Shown: positions 53,024 through 61,309 of the stretch, one piece after another
Layout: each line of letters opens with the position of its first letter
Numbering within the stretch: position 1 is the first letter of the stretch
Assembly: GCA_963849485.1 (NCBI GenBank)
Contig: CAWKIF010000114.1
Span: 1-64,000 of the forward strand
DNA from: CAVTWJ01 sp963849485
Lineage (GTDB): Bacteria > Oederibacteriota > Muellerivitia > Muellerivitales > Muellerivitaceae
Length of the DNA: 64,000 nucleotides
Direction: 5' to 3'
Program-made: the position numbers and the translations under genes
Notes under the pieces: generated by a model
Database searches by the model: none
The model's input: only the letters and a program-made list of their open reading frames with translations
What the model was told of the DNA's origin: nothing

Positions 53024-53203
53024 ACCCGGCCTCCTGCCTATTTGTATTGGCTGAACCCCGAAAGGATTATATTCCCAACCCGGCGCCCAAGGACCCAAAA
53101 CTTACGGGAAAAGTCTTGGTCGGTCCCTGTAACCCCCAAAATAGAAATTTCATTCCATCCGTGGCCTGTTTACAATAACCCTTCATTTTCAACGGGGGAA
53201 ACC

Positions 53204-54481
53204 ATGCTTGATCCGAGATACGTCCGAGAACACGAAGCCGAGGTCCGAAAAGCCTTGGAAGACTGCCGTTCCAAGGTGGATCTATCCCTTTATTTGGATC
53301 TCGACCGCCGCCGCCGCGACCTAATGGTATCGGTCGACAAGCGGAAGGCCCGGCTGAACCAGGCATCCGAGGAAATGGCCAAGATGAAAAAAGAAGGCAA
53401 GGATATCGCCCCTTTCCAATCCAAGCTCAAGGAACTCTCCGACGAAATCAAACAAATGGATGGGGAAATCGCCTCGGTGGAAAAGGATTTTCACGAGGTT
53501 GAGCTCCAAGTCTGCAACTTGCCCCACTCTTCCGTTCCCGTGGGGGGAGAAGAAGCGAACCAGGAGGTCCGCCGGGTCGGGGAACCCCGAAAATTCAACT
53601 TCAAGCCCAAGAGCCATGACGAACTCGGCACGGCCCTCGGCATACTGGATTTTGAGAGGGCCGCCAAGATCTCCGGCACCAGGTTCTTCACCCTTTCCGG
53701 CTGGGGCGCCCGGCTGGAACGCGCCCTGATGAATTTTATGCTGGAACTTCACGCTCCCAAGGGTTACCAGGAAATGGTGGTACCCCATCTCGTGAATTAC
53801 CAATCCATGGAGATGTCCGGCCAATTCCCCAAATTCATCGAGCAGGCCTTTACGATTGAGAAGGATTCCTTCCACTTAATTCCCACGGCGGAAGTTTCCC
53901 TTGCCAACCTTCACCGGGGCGAAACTTTCCCCGCCGGAACCCTGCCCAGGAAATACATGGCCTATACCCCCTGCTACCGCCGTGAAGCGGGAAGCTACGG
54001 TAAGGATACCAAGGGCCTGATCCGGCTCCACCAGTTCAATAAGGTGGAGCTTTTCCAGTTCACCGAGCCCGACAAGAGCATGGAGGCCCTGGAACAACTC
54101 ACTTCCGACGCCGAGGACGTGCTGAAGGCCCTAGGGCTGCCCTACCGCGTCGTGACCCTGGCCACGGGGGACAAAAGCTTCTGCTCGACCAAGACCTACG
54201 ACCTGGAAGTTTGGCTGCCCAGCCAAAATACTTACCGGGAAATTTCCAGCTGCTCCAACTGTACCGATTTCCAGGCACGACGGGGCGGTATCAAGTTCAA
54301 GAAGGAAGGCGGGGGCAAACCCGAGTTGGTTCACACACTGAACGGTTCGGGACTGGCAGTTGGCAGGACTTGGCTCGCCATCCTGGAAAATTACCAGCAG
54401 GCTGACGGCACGATTGCGATCCCAGAAAAGCTTCAACCCTACCTGGGTGGCTTGACGGCTATTTCAAAGGGTAAGCCCTGA
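53204..54481 (+). CDS. serS: Seryl-tRNA synthetase
   Basis: Charges tRNA-Ser with serine. A coiled-coil tRNA-binding arm covers about residues 1-110 (MLDPRYVREHEAEVRKAL, the family start). Class II motifs: motif 2 YTPCYRREAGSYGKDTKG and motif 3 SGLAVGRTWLAILENYQ (serine and ATP site). At 425 residues it is full length. ATG at 53204 is preferred: GGGGGAAACC precedes it, and the longer frame upstream lacks homology. The divergent carbonic anhydrase gene lies 180 bases away. Confidence 0.95.
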   Translation: MLDPRYVREHEAEVRKALEDCRSKVDLSLYLDLDRRRRDLMVSVDKRKARLNQASEEMAKMKKEGKDIAPFQSKLKELSDEIKQMDGEIASVEKDFHEVELQVCNLPHSSVPVGGEEANQEVRRVGEPRKFNFKPKSHDELGTALGILDFERAAKISGTRFFTLSGWGARLERALMNFMLELHAPKGYQEMVVPHLVNYQSMEMSGQFPKFIEQAFTIEKDSFHLIPTAEVSLANLHRGETFPAGTLPRKYMAYTPCYRREAGSYGKDTKGLIRLHQFNKVELFQFTEPDKSMEALEQLTSDAEDVLKALGLPYRVVTLATGDKSFCSTKTYDLEVWLPSQNTYREISSCSNCTDFQARRGGIKFKKEGGGKPELVHTLNGSGLAVGRTWLAILENYQQADGTIAIPEKLQPYLGGLTAISKGKP

Positions 54482-54650
54482 GCGAATAATCGGGTTGTTT
54501 GGGTCGAAATAACCTTCTTGCGAGCAAAAACGCTCTTCAAGACCTCTTCCTTTTAGGTCCTTTTTCAATCCTGCCGTGATAAACCCCCTTTTTCATCTGG
54601 GGGTTCTGATACAATAACCCCGTTTTTTATGCCAACGGAGGAAGCGCCTC

Positions 54651-54845
54651 ATGCCGGAAAAGAACATGAAAGCCGTGAATGCCATCCAACCCAGGATGTC
54701 CAGCGCCGGAAAGCTGACCTTAGGGGTAGGGGTGGCTGTTCTGGTAGCGGGATATATGTTCCTGGCCACGGGGTCCATGACTTTGGCCCCCGTCTTGATT
54801 ATTGGAGGTTTGGTGACCATCGGGATCGGTATTTATAATCTTTAG
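54651..54845 (+). CDS. Small two-helix membrane protein
   Basis: A 64-residue protein with two hydrophobic helices (LTLGVGVAVLVAGYMFLA and TLAPVLIIGGLVTIGIGIY). The ATG at 54651 has GGAGG eight to nine bases upstream, and TACAAT at 54609-54614 is a plausible -10 hexamer. It resembles DUF3098-type small membrane proteins, but I am not sure. Role unknown. Confidence 0.6.
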   Translation: MPEKNMKAVNAIQPRMSSAGKLTLGVGVAVLVAGYMFLATGSMTLAPVLIIGGLVTIGIGIYNL

Positions 54846-54859
54846 TAAGATAAGGCCCC

Positions 54860-55384
54860 ATGTTTCCCCAGCCGCCTCAGTTGGTTCCAAGCGAGATTTG
54901 CCTGGAGTGTCCCGTTTGTTGCAGGTTCCCTGAGAAAAAAGCCGCTTTGTCGCCCTTTTTTTTCCCGACCGAGCGCCAATCAGTGGATGTCTTGCCTGTG
55001 ACAGGCACTTTCCGGGAGAAGGCAAAGGGCCTTCCCTCCAAAGCCGAGGTGGTGCCCTGCGACCACGGCTTTGCCTGTTCTTTTTTCAATCCCGGGGATC
55101 ATACGTGCCAGGTTTACCCGGCACGGCCACTGGATTGCTCGATGTACCCGGCGGTGGTGATGGAAAGCAGGGATCGCCGTACTGTTTTGTTGGGCGCGGA
55201 CACCAAATGTCCGGCCCTCTCGCGGAGCGAAGTGTCCGCGAGGTTGGAAAATTATTTGAATTGGATACAGCGATACTTGGAAAGCGCCGAAATCTCCTCC
55301 TTGATTCTAAAGCATCCTCAGTTCATCAGTGTTTACCAGGAAGAGGTAGTGGAGGTGCGCGAGTTGTCGCTGGGAAAGGCTTAA
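54860..55384 (+). CDS. YkgJ-type cysteine-cluster protein
   Basis: A 174-residue protein with a set of cysteines arranged as in the YkgJ/UPF0153 family of zinc- or iron-cluster proteins: CLECPVCC near residue 16, CDHGFACSFFNPGDHTC (partial), and DCSMYPA. It may bind a metal cluster. Its function is unknown, although many family members lie near oxidative-metabolism or rRNA-modification genes. Probably cotranscribed with the NERD gene four bases downstream. Confidence 0.75.
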   Translation: MFPQPPQLVPSEICLECPVCCRFPEKKAALSPFFFPTERQSVDVLPVTGTFREKAKGLPSKAEVVPCDHGFACSFFNPGDHTCQVYPARPLDCSMYPAVVMESRDRRTVLLGADTKCPALSRSEVSARLENYLNWIQRYLESAEISSLILKHPQFISVYQEEVVEVRELSLGKA

Positions 55385-55387
55385 TTT

Positions 55388-56137
55388 ATGGTCGCCACAC
55401 TTAGGGCGCTGCAGCCCCCCCGGGCTATGCGCTGGGTGACAAGATGGAGATGGATTTCGGGGTCAGCATTTTTTCTATGTCTCTTGTCGATCGTGTTTCT
55501 GGGGTGGATTGGAAAGATTCTGCTGGGGATTCCCCTCCTCGTGGGTGGAATTTATGGTTTCATGGTGGCCCAGCACCGCAACCGGATCGTAGGCGAAGGG
55601 AGCGAAGGGGAGGCCATGACGGCCAAGGTCCTCGACGGCCTTCCAATCGATGCCAAGGTGTTCCACTCCGTGCAGTTCCAGTCGGGGGACAAGGCCCGGG
55701 AACTGGATCATGTGCTGATCACGAACAACGCCATTTTCGTGATCGAGACTAAATACCTGAGGGGCCGTATCGCGGGCGAGGTTTTGGACCGCGAGTGGAC
55801 CCTCCATAAAAGGGCCCGTAAGACCCGGTCCCGCTACAAGCGTGGGTTTTACAACCCGCTGAAACAGGTGGCCACTCAGATCTACCACTTGCGAAGCCAC
55901 TTGGAAGCCAACCTATCGCCCCGTTGGGCGCAGGAATGCTCGCAGATTTGGATCCAGGGCGTGGTGGTTTTCGCCCATCCCCAGGGGGACGCCTCGGCGG
56001 TCGTCAGCCATGATCATGGGGTGGTGGAACTGCCCAACTTACCGCAGTACCTGACCAACTACCGCGCTCCCTCCCGGGCCCACCGGTTGAGTTACGGCCT
56101 GCGCCGTGAAATTGCCCGGATCTTGACGGGCCAGTAA
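55388..56137 (+). CDS. NERD-domain protein with membrane anchor
   Basis: A 249-residue protein with two N-terminal hydrophobic helices (about residues 23-60) and a nuclease-related NERD domain. Typical NERD features are GEGSEGEAM (GxxGE), ELDHVLITNNAIFVIETKYL (partial) carrying the E-x-K of the restriction-nuclease fold. NERD proteins occur in DNA-processing and defence contexts, but a single-copy membrane form such as this has no assigned role. It is followed by a strong terminator. Confidence 0.85.
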   Translation: MVATLRALQPPRAMRWVTRWRWISGSAFFLCLLSIVFLGWIGKILLGIPLLVGGIYGFMVAQHRNRIVGEGSEGEAMTAKVLDGLPIDAKVFHSVQFQSGDKARELDHVLITNNAIFVIETKYLRGRIAGEVLDREWTLHKRARKTRSRYKRGFYNPLKQVATQIYHLRSHLEANLSPRWAQECSQIWIQGVVVFAHPQGDASAVVSHDHGVVELPNLPQYLTNYRAPSRAHRLSYGLRREIARILTGQ

Positions 56138-56142
56138 ATTCT

Positions 56143-56173
56143 CAGCCCCGGAGAAATCCGGGGCTTTTTTTAC
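56143..56173 (+). terminator. Rho-independent terminator after the NERD gene
   Basis: AGCCCCGGA and TCCGGGGCT pair perfectly around GAAA, followed by a run of T. It lies a few bases after the NERD stop. This is a textbook intrinsic terminator. Confidence 0.93.
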
Positions 56174-56186
56174 ATCTTGGGATGGC

Positions 56187-57104
56187 GTGACAATCAAATC
56201 CCTACCCTACTCCGATTTCTTTGACCGGATCGAGCCTCTCGACTCAGCGCTGGATCTTGCCCAAAACGCCTTCGGTTCCTCCCAGGGCTTGAGCCTTTCC
56301 CTGTCTTCTTTATTAATGTGGCAGGACGAGTTTACTTATGCATGGGCCGTCAAAAATGACACCCAATTCCTATGGGCCTATTACGACAAGTATGTATACG
56401 CCCCAGTTCCCCCCCATCCCCTGAACAATGAAACCTTGGTTTGGGCCTTCCATTACATGACTCAAGTCAACGGGCCCGGACGTGGTATTTCCCGTATTGA
56501 GGGCTTGACCGAATCCAACCTGAAATCCCTTTCTTCCCACCCCTTCCCCGTCCGCCGAACCTTGACAGAATACCTCTATGACCGCTCCCAAATGGCGGCT
56601 CTTCACGGCAACGCTTTCCGCTCCCAAAGGGCTTTGGTGAACCGCTGGTTAAGAGCGGGTTCGGTCCTTTACCGGCCCTACCGTTCCTCCGATCTAAAAG
56701 CCTGTGGGGATTTGTATGAACTTTGGAAATCCCAGCGCTTGCCTGCCCTTCAGGGTCAAATGGGGGAAAGAATGATTCGGTCCGCTCAAAAGGCCCACCT
56801 CCGGACGTTGCTCCAGGGGGAAGCCTGGGGGTTGTCCCCCTGGGTCGTTTTCTCAGGCGGCCGAATGGCGGCCTATACTGTCGCAGGCCCCCTTCAAAGG
56901 GATACCTTGGGCGTCTTCCTTGAAGTAACGGACCTCTCCTTGAAGGGCCTTTCGGCTTATGTTTTTTCGACCCTCTGCCGCCAATGGGAAGGATTCACGT
57001 TCGTGAACACGGGGGACGCCGAGGGTTTGCCCCATCTGGCCGAGTCCAAGGAGCATTGGCATCCCCTCAAGAAACTTGCCTTGTATGCGCTCGACCCACT
57101 ATAA
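56187..57104 (+). CDS. DUF2156-type acyltransferase-like protein
   Basis: A 305-residue protein matching the DUF2156 family, a pair of GNAT-like folds related to the C-terminal domain of aminoacyl-phosphatidylglycerol synthases. Visible features: FSSQGLSLSLSSLLMWQD near the N-terminus, ALVNRWLR, YRPYRSSDLKACGDLYELW, AYTVAGPLQRDTLGVFLEV and FVNTGDAEGLPHLAESK near the end. The GTG at 56187 is the start. No membrane part is present, so it is a soluble relative. Substrate unknown. Confidence 0.75.
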   Translation: MTIKSLPYSDFFDRIEPLDSALDLAQNAFGSSQGLSLSLSSLLMWQDEFTYAWAVKNDTQFLWAYYDKYVYAPVPPHPLNNETLVWAFHYMTQVNGPGRGISRIEGLTESNLKSLSSHPFPVRRTLTEYLYDRSQMAALHGNAFRSQRALVNRWLRAGSVLYRPYRSSDLKACGDLYELWKSQRLPALQGQMGERMIRSAQKAHLRTLLQGEAWGLSPWVVFSGGRMAAYTVAGPLQRDTLGVFLEVTDLSLKGLSAYVFSTLCRQWEGFTFVNTGDAEGLPHLAESKEHWHPLKKLALYALDPL

Positions 57105-57160
57105 CTAGGGAAGAGCGGATGATTCGTTGAACCAATCCGGTCATCACCCAAGGGGCGGAC

Positions 57161-57703
57161 ATGCAAAAAAAACTGAAGGTGAAATTCAAGAAACAATCCA
57201 TCCAACGATTGAAAAAACGCAACCCGACCCATTCCCGAAAAGGCCCGGAGACCTCACCCCCGCCTTCCCACCGGGTCCGGGTGGACTGGCACCAGTATTT
57301 CATGAACATCGCCACCGAGGTCGCGAGCCGGTCGACTTGCGACCGCAAACACGTGGGGGCGGTCATCGTTCGGGATAAGACCATCCTTTCCACCGGCTAC
57401 AACGGAAGCGTCCGGGGGTTGTCCCACTGTGATGATGTTGGCCATATGATGGAGGACAACCACTGCGTGGCCACGATCCACGCGGAGTCTAACGCCATCA
57501 TCCAGGCAGCCCGTAACGGGGTGAGGGTGGATGGGGCGGATATCTACGTAACCGCCTCGCCCTGTTGGAACTGTTTCAAGATGGTGGCCAACGCCGGGAT
57601 CAAATCCATCTATTACGGGGAGTTTTACCGGGACGACCGGATCTTTGACGCAGCTAAAAAATTGCGCCTGATGGTGGTCCAAATTAAGCCCCTGTCCGAC
57701 TAG
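57161..57703 (+). CDS. Deoxycytidylate deaminase (ComEB/dCMP deaminase family)
   Basis: Converts dCMP to dUMP for thymidylate synthesis. Zinc motif HAESNAI in TIHAESNAI and ASPCWNCFKM (PCxxC), with TGYNGS in the substrate loop. DWHQYFMNIATEVASRSTCDR is the family N-terminal helix. A basic N-terminal extension of about 40 residues precedes the catalytic domain. At 180 residues it is of family length plus that extension. Confidence 0.92.
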   Translation: MQKKLKVKFKKQSIQRLKKRNPTHSRKGPETSPPPSHRVRVDWHQYFMNIATEVASRSTCDRKHVGAVIVRDKTILSTGYNGSVRGLSHCDDVGHMMEDNHCVATIHAESNAIIQAARNGVRVDGADIYVTASPCWNCFKMVANAGIKSIYYGEFYRDDRIFDAAKKLRLMVVQIKPLSD

Positions 57704-57815
57704 GAGTGGAGCCCTCCATTCCCTTTATATGTTATGCGGTTGTTCCCAACAAAAATTCGGATACAATAAGCGGCCCTGGCGGCTTATTTAAAAAAGGATA
57801 CAATTGGGGACGAAC

Positions 57816-57854
57816 GGAGGGTTAGTCCTAATTGGTAAGGCAGTGGACTTGAAA
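57816..57854 (+). tRNA. 5' fragment of a tRNA gene (CTTGAAA anticodon loop, Ser-type TGA)
   Basis: GGAGGGTTAGTCCTAATTGG and the following TAAGGCAGTGGACTTGAAA fold as a tRNA 5' half: acceptor strand GGAGGGT, D-stem pairs GTC/GGC around a GGTAA loop, and anticodon stem GTGGA with loop CTTGAAA. After that the pattern stops: the expected TCCAC, T-arm and ACCCTCC acceptor strand are missing downstream. Upstream, TACAAT (about 57799) is a possible -10. The truncation at the anticodon loop is what an integrated element or a deletion would leave. Fragment identity is moderately sure. Confidence 0.5.
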
Positions 57855-57909
57855 TTTTTCCAGGCCTTTCCCGACATTTCCTAAAAAAATTTCGTTGCTC
57901 CCAGCACAT

Positions 57910-57953
57910 TTTAAAAGCCTTTGCCCGTAATGGTTTTACGGGCAGAGGCTTTT
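57910..57953 (+). terminator. Strong Rho-independent terminator downstream of the tRNA fragment
   Basis: AAAAGCCTTTGCCCGT and ACGGGCAGAGGCTTTTTT pair around AATGGTTTT with a long stem, then a run of T. A stem of this size would end transcripts from the tRNA-like promoter or from a lost integrase gene. Confidence 0.88.
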
Positions 57954-58011
57954 TTGTTGGTGACGGCTGAGTTCTCCAAGTGACGGTCAAGAACCCAAAA
58001 TGATGGTCGTG

Positions 58012-58191
58012 AATGACACCGTTATGACACTCTAAAGGCTTCGGCAAATTTGCCTTGTGCACAAGAGCAGTGGAGAAAAAGTCCATTGGGTTTTTAATGG
58101 CTTATTTTAAGGGGTGGCAGATGACTCTTGTGGTTTGAGGTAGTCCTTCAGACCACAATTGAAATTCCCTCCTTGTCATAACGGTGTCATT
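58012..58191. repeat. Perfect 18-base inverted repeat, 144 bases apart
   Basis: AATGACACCGTTATGACA at 58012-58029 and its exact reverse complement TGTCATAACGGTGTCATT at 58174-58191. No gene is seen between them. They may bound a small lost element or mark recombinase sites. Confidence 0.7.
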
Positions 58192-58328
58192 GGAAGTGGT
58201 TGATGCGGTCAGTGGACTATTTGTGATGTGCTTTCCCATAGCTCAACTTTTATTCAGTTTAAAAACTTTCCCAAAATGTCGATTTTCCTAATCAAGAAAA
58301 TGACCCAAAATAGGAAATTGGTTTAGAA

Positions 58329-58369
58329 ATATTCTATTTTGTGTATATTAACTACACATTTTAGAATAT
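58329..58369. promoter_or_regulatory. AbiE operator 1: 17-base inverted repeat upstream of abiEi
   Basis: ATATTCTATTTTGTGTA and TACACATTTTAGAATAT match as inverted arms in 14 of 17 positions, with a seven-base centre. AbiEi antitoxins are known to bind inverted repeats upstream of their operon, so this is a likely operator. Confidence 0.7.
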
Positions 58370-58411
58370 GAATAAACCAAAGCCTTCTAAAAGTTTAATT
58401 TAGTGCTAATA

Positions 58412-58430
58412 TGTGTAGTATGACTACACA
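58412..58430. promoter_or_regulatory. AbiE operator 2: TGTGTAG palindrome over the abiEi start codon
   Basis: TGTGTAG and CTACACA pair exactly around TATGA, and the ATG start of abiEi lies inside. The core TGTGTA/TACACA is shared with operator 1, so the two form a pair of sites for one autoregulator. Confidence 0.7.
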
Positions 58431-59206
58431 AAATAAAAGCAAAATAAACCTAATTCTCACAGAATGGCCCCCACACGGTGGCATGGTCACTCAAAAGTGG
58501 CTGACCCAAAAGGGCGTTAGTCGATTTTTAGCCCGGGAATATGTAAAAGGCGGTTGGCTGAAGTCCGCCGGAGGAGGTGCCTTTTACAAGACTGAAGGGG
58601 GAGTTGAGCCCCTTTGGCCGGGTGGGCTTTCCACCCTACAACAACAGCTTAAGCTCCCTATCCATGCCGGGGGTGAAACCGCCTTGCGTGTGGCATGGCT
58701 ACGGCCACACCGCCCAAATGAACTCCATACTCCCGTATATCTTTTTGGCCCCCAAGGAGTAAAACCGCCTTCTTGGTTTCTCAAATTCAATTGGGCCAAT
58801 AAGATCCAATACCAAACAACCGATTTCTTACCCTATAAAAAAGAATTCGGTTTTACCGAGGACGAATCGCCGGCATAACCCTATCCTCCCCCGAAAGGGC
58901 CATGTTCGAAACCCTATTGTTAATGCCCCAAGTCACACAACTTTTGAAGGCGCGGCCCACTTAATGGAAGGACTTTCCACCTTAAGACCGGACTTGGTAA
59001 CGACTCTTTTAAAAGCCTGCCAATCCGTTAAAGGTGAAGCGTTGTTTCCTTTACTTGGCCGAGCAAGCGAATCACGCATGGTTCCAACGGCTCAATTTTT
59101 CAAAAGTGATTTAGGGAAAGGGAAAAGGGTTGTGGTTCCAGGCGGCAAGTTCGATTCTAAATACCAAATCACCGTTCCCGCAAGATCATCCTTGGGAGCC
59201 CCATGA
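58420..59206 (+). pseudogene. AbiEi-type antitoxin, broken by several frameshifts
   Basis: Antitoxin and repressor of an AbiE type IV toxin-antitoxin pair. The first piece, to about 58870, has the wHTH start LTQKGVSRFLAREYVKGGWL and AFYKTEGGVEPLW. Later pieces in other frames read ITLSSPERAMFETLLLMPQ, EGLSTLRPDLVTTLLKACQS, YLAEQANHAWFQRL and GKRVVVPGGKFDSKYQITVP, in the order of an AbiEi protein. At least four single-base shifts are needed to join them. Amino-acid content is well kept around each shift, which fits recent decay or indel errors. Its ATGA overlap with abiEii is kept. Confidence 0.85.
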
Positions 59207-60137
59207 AAGACACCGGTTACTTCAAACAAGCAAACTTCTATTGCAGGTGCTTCCTCTCATCGAAAAGTCCGGCAATTTTGCCCTCAAAGGCGGAACGGCC
59301 ATCAATCTTTTCCTCCGGGATATGCCAAGGCTTTCTGTCGATATTGACCTTACTTACCTTCCTGTCAATCCCGTGAAGAAGCCTTAACCGATATATCAAG
59401 GTCACTTAAGGACATAGCCGCCCAGGTCAGGCGAGTTTTAGGGCGCCAAGGTGGATGAGCAAACTCTCAAAGGCACGGAACCACACAATCAAAATGACCG
59501 TCCGGCAGCAGGAAGCCACGATCAAGGTGGAGCCTAATTTGGTTTTAAGAGGAACCATTTATCCGCCCGTCCAAGCAAACCTTTGTAATAAAGCCGAAGA
59601 AAATGTTCGAGCTATCCGTTTCGACCAAGCCTCATGTCAGTGCCTGACATTTACGGCGGAAAGATTTGCGCGGCCCTGGACCGGCAGCACCCGAGGGATT
59701 TTTTCGACATTCGACTTCTTTTGGAGAACGAGGGATTAACGGATGAGATTCGCCGGGCATTCGTTGTTTACTTGGCAAGCCATGACAGGCCCATGAACGA
59801 ACTTCTTAAGCCCAAATGGAAGGACATAAAATCCGTTTTCGAGAAAGAATTCAAAGGGATGACCCTTGAACCAGTGAATCTGAAAGATTTATTGGAAACA
59901 AGGGACGAAATGCTTCGCCTCATTCATAAAGGCCTTAAGGACAAAGAGAAAAATTTTCTTTTATCCCTCAAAGAGGGAACCCGATTGGACTCTTTTGGAT
60001 TTACCGAATATCGAGCGTTTGCCTGGTTTGCAGTGGAAATTGGAAAATATCCGCCGAATGAGCACCAAGAAACGGCAGGAACAATCAGAACTTTTACGAA
60101 ATACATTAAAACTCTAAACCGACGATCTTCAACCTAA
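59203..60137 (+). pseudogene. AbiEii-type nucleotidyltransferase toxin, broken by several frameshifts
   Basis: Toxin of the AbiE pair, a nucleotidyltransferase-fold protein. Pieces in order: MKDTGYFKQA at the start; FALKGGTAINLFLRDMPRLS and DIDLTY (the metal-binding GG...DID core); EALTDISRSLKDIAAQVRR; TIKMTVRQQEATIKV and LVLRGTIYPPV; then IYGGKICAALDRQHPRDFF and a long C-terminal helix region to the stop at 60137. At least four frame changes separate them, so no full toxin is made as written. The catalytic residues all survive in the pieces. Confidence 0.87.
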
Positions 60138-60170
60138 ACAGAATTATTTCATCAGATGTGAGGTTCAAAA

Positions 60171-60701
60171 ATGGATATAGATTCATCAAAGGAATTCAAC
60201 CTATTTGAATCCGAGATGTTGTCCGATTCCATTTCTTTCCTATGCCATTCAGAACTAAAAGGCATCGGGCTTCAACCTAAAGAAATAACGATATCCCGAG
60301 GGGATCATTACGAGGGGTTTTGTATTGAATATGAGCTTTCCAATGAATCCGAAGGACGAACTGCTCCCCTTTTCCCAGTCATTTACTCTAAAGCACTAGT
60401 ACCCTTGGACATCACCAATGAATTGATGAACCTGCCAGGTAATAGTGGGCACTTGGCCATCAAAGCTGCCATTTTCAAAAACAAAGATTGGAGTTATGAA
60501 CGTGAGTGGCGGCTTGTTTTTTACACAGGAGATGATCAGAAAATCGATATACAAGGATATCCCATCAAGGCAATTTACTTGGGCACCAAAATCAACGATG
60601 AACACAAAAGACAGTTAATAGAGCTGTCCAAAAAGGTTAAATTTAAGATTTTTCAAATGAGGGTTTCGGCCAATAAATTCAAAAAAGAAAAAATCGACTG
60701 A
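60171..60701 (+). CDS. Truncated DUF2971-family protein
   Basis: A 176-residue protein that matches only the C-terminal two thirds of DUF2971: HYEGFCIEYELSNE (usual HYxGfCIEY), WSYEREWRLVFYT, and PIKAIYLGTKI. The N-terminal part of the family, with the FNDPFD motif, is missing, so this is probably a gene remnant or a short form. DUF2971 genes are common in defence and mobile islands, but have no assigned role. Codon use is AT-rich, like the rest of the island. Confidence 0.65.
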   Translation: MDIDSSKEFNLFESEMLSDSISFLCHSELKGIGLQPKEITISRGDHYEGFCIEYELSNESEGRTAPLFPVIYSKALVPLDITNELMNLPGNSGHLAIKAAIFKNKDWSYEREWRLVFYTGDDQKIDIQGYPIKAIYLGTKINDEHKRQLIELSKKVKFKIFQMRVSANKFKKEKID

Positions 60702-61108
60702 AGATTTGAAAACCATTTGCGACATTAAAGGGGGGAAAGCCTTCCCCCTGGCCTCGGCTGCCTTTGGCGATTCTCTGCACCCCTTTCCTCAATTGCTTCA
60801 CCCCAAACCACCTTTGTATAAATTGCCAAAATTAAAGGATTTTAAGGCAAGTTTTGCCTTTTAAAAAAATAGACCTTAGACTAGAATCCACCCACCAACA
60901 ACAGCTTATGCAAGAACTGTTGTTTCCACGCCCTTTCAATTTTCACTTGTTTCAAGCCAGCTTTTAAACATTTTTTTATTCAACTCATAATCACATCCTT
61001 GAGTTCAAGTGCCGTGTACCATCTTAGAACGCCGTCTTTTACCTTGGACCACCTTGTATCGCCTTGAATAGTCTTGTACCACCGTAAACCACTCGTTAGA
61101 ATAGTGGC
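60702..61108. other. 407-base gap with hairpins and a tandem array
   Basis: No gene is supported. GGGGGAA and TTCCCCC (60731-60748) form a perfect hairpin with a four-base loop after the DUF2971 stop. AAGGCAA/TTGCCTT at 60844-60860 is a second hairpin. The right third is the phased 10-bp array listed separately. A minus-strand frame across the array only reads the repeat. Confidence 0.6.
61011..61090. repeat. Degenerate 10-bp tandem array, eight units
   Basis: Units of exactly 10 bases align in register: GCCGTGTACC, ATCTTAGAAC, GCCGTCTTTT, ACCTTGGACC, ACCTTGTATC, GCCTTGAATA, GTCTTGTACC, ACCGTAAACC, with consensus RCCTTGTACC. The period equals about one DNA turn, so copies present on the same face. 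The array ends 18 bases before a small HTH gene, which suggests binding sites or iterons. Confidence 0.75.
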
Positions 61109-61285
61109 ATGAATAATAAGCTCGTCAGTGTAAAAGTAGCGGCGAAGAAAATTGGCGTCCATCACGATACCTTGCTTAGATACATTCGAGATGGAGCACC
61201 GGCAAAAAAAATAGCTGTTCAGGGCCGAAAAAAAGTTTGGATGATTGATCTTGCCAAACTTAAACGCTGGATAAAAAACAATTAA
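61109..61285 (+). CDS. Small excisionase-like helix-turn-helix protein
   Basis: A 58-residue protein not extended in any other frame. It starts MNNKLVSVKVAAKKIGVHHD and ends KLKRWIKNN. VKVAAKKIGVHHDTLLRYIR is a MerR/excisionase-type helix-turn-helix (helix AAKKIGV, turn HHD, recognition helix TLLRYIRDG), followed by a wing with KKVWMIDLAKLKRW. Such proteins act in phage or island excision or as repressors. It lies just after the 10-bp array. Confidence 0.75.
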   Translation: MNNKLVSVKVAAKKIGVHHDTLLRYIRDGAPAKKIAVQGRKKVWMIDLAKLKRWIKNN

Positions 61286-61309
61286 CTGAGCTTTGTTGGG
61301 GGGGTAAAA

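Larger units (their letters stand above)
57704..58419. other. 716-base region without a clear gene: island boundary
   Basis: No protein-coding gene can be supported here. It holds a 5' tRNA fragment, a strong terminator, an exact inverted repeat of 18 bases, and the AbiE operators, all listed separately. Base composition becomes AT-rich by eye from about 57.9 kb on. Long reading frames on the minus strand show no family features. Confidence 0.7.

Noticed and set aside
57816..57960. Group I intron in the anticodon loop of a tRNA
   Set aside because: The 3' half of the tRNA is not found within the next kilobase and no intron core pairing is recognisable. A truncated fragment fits better.
57784..58086. 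Minus-strand frame over the tRNA fragment and terminator
   Set aside because: It reads through an intrinsic terminator and the inverted repeat; no conserved features.
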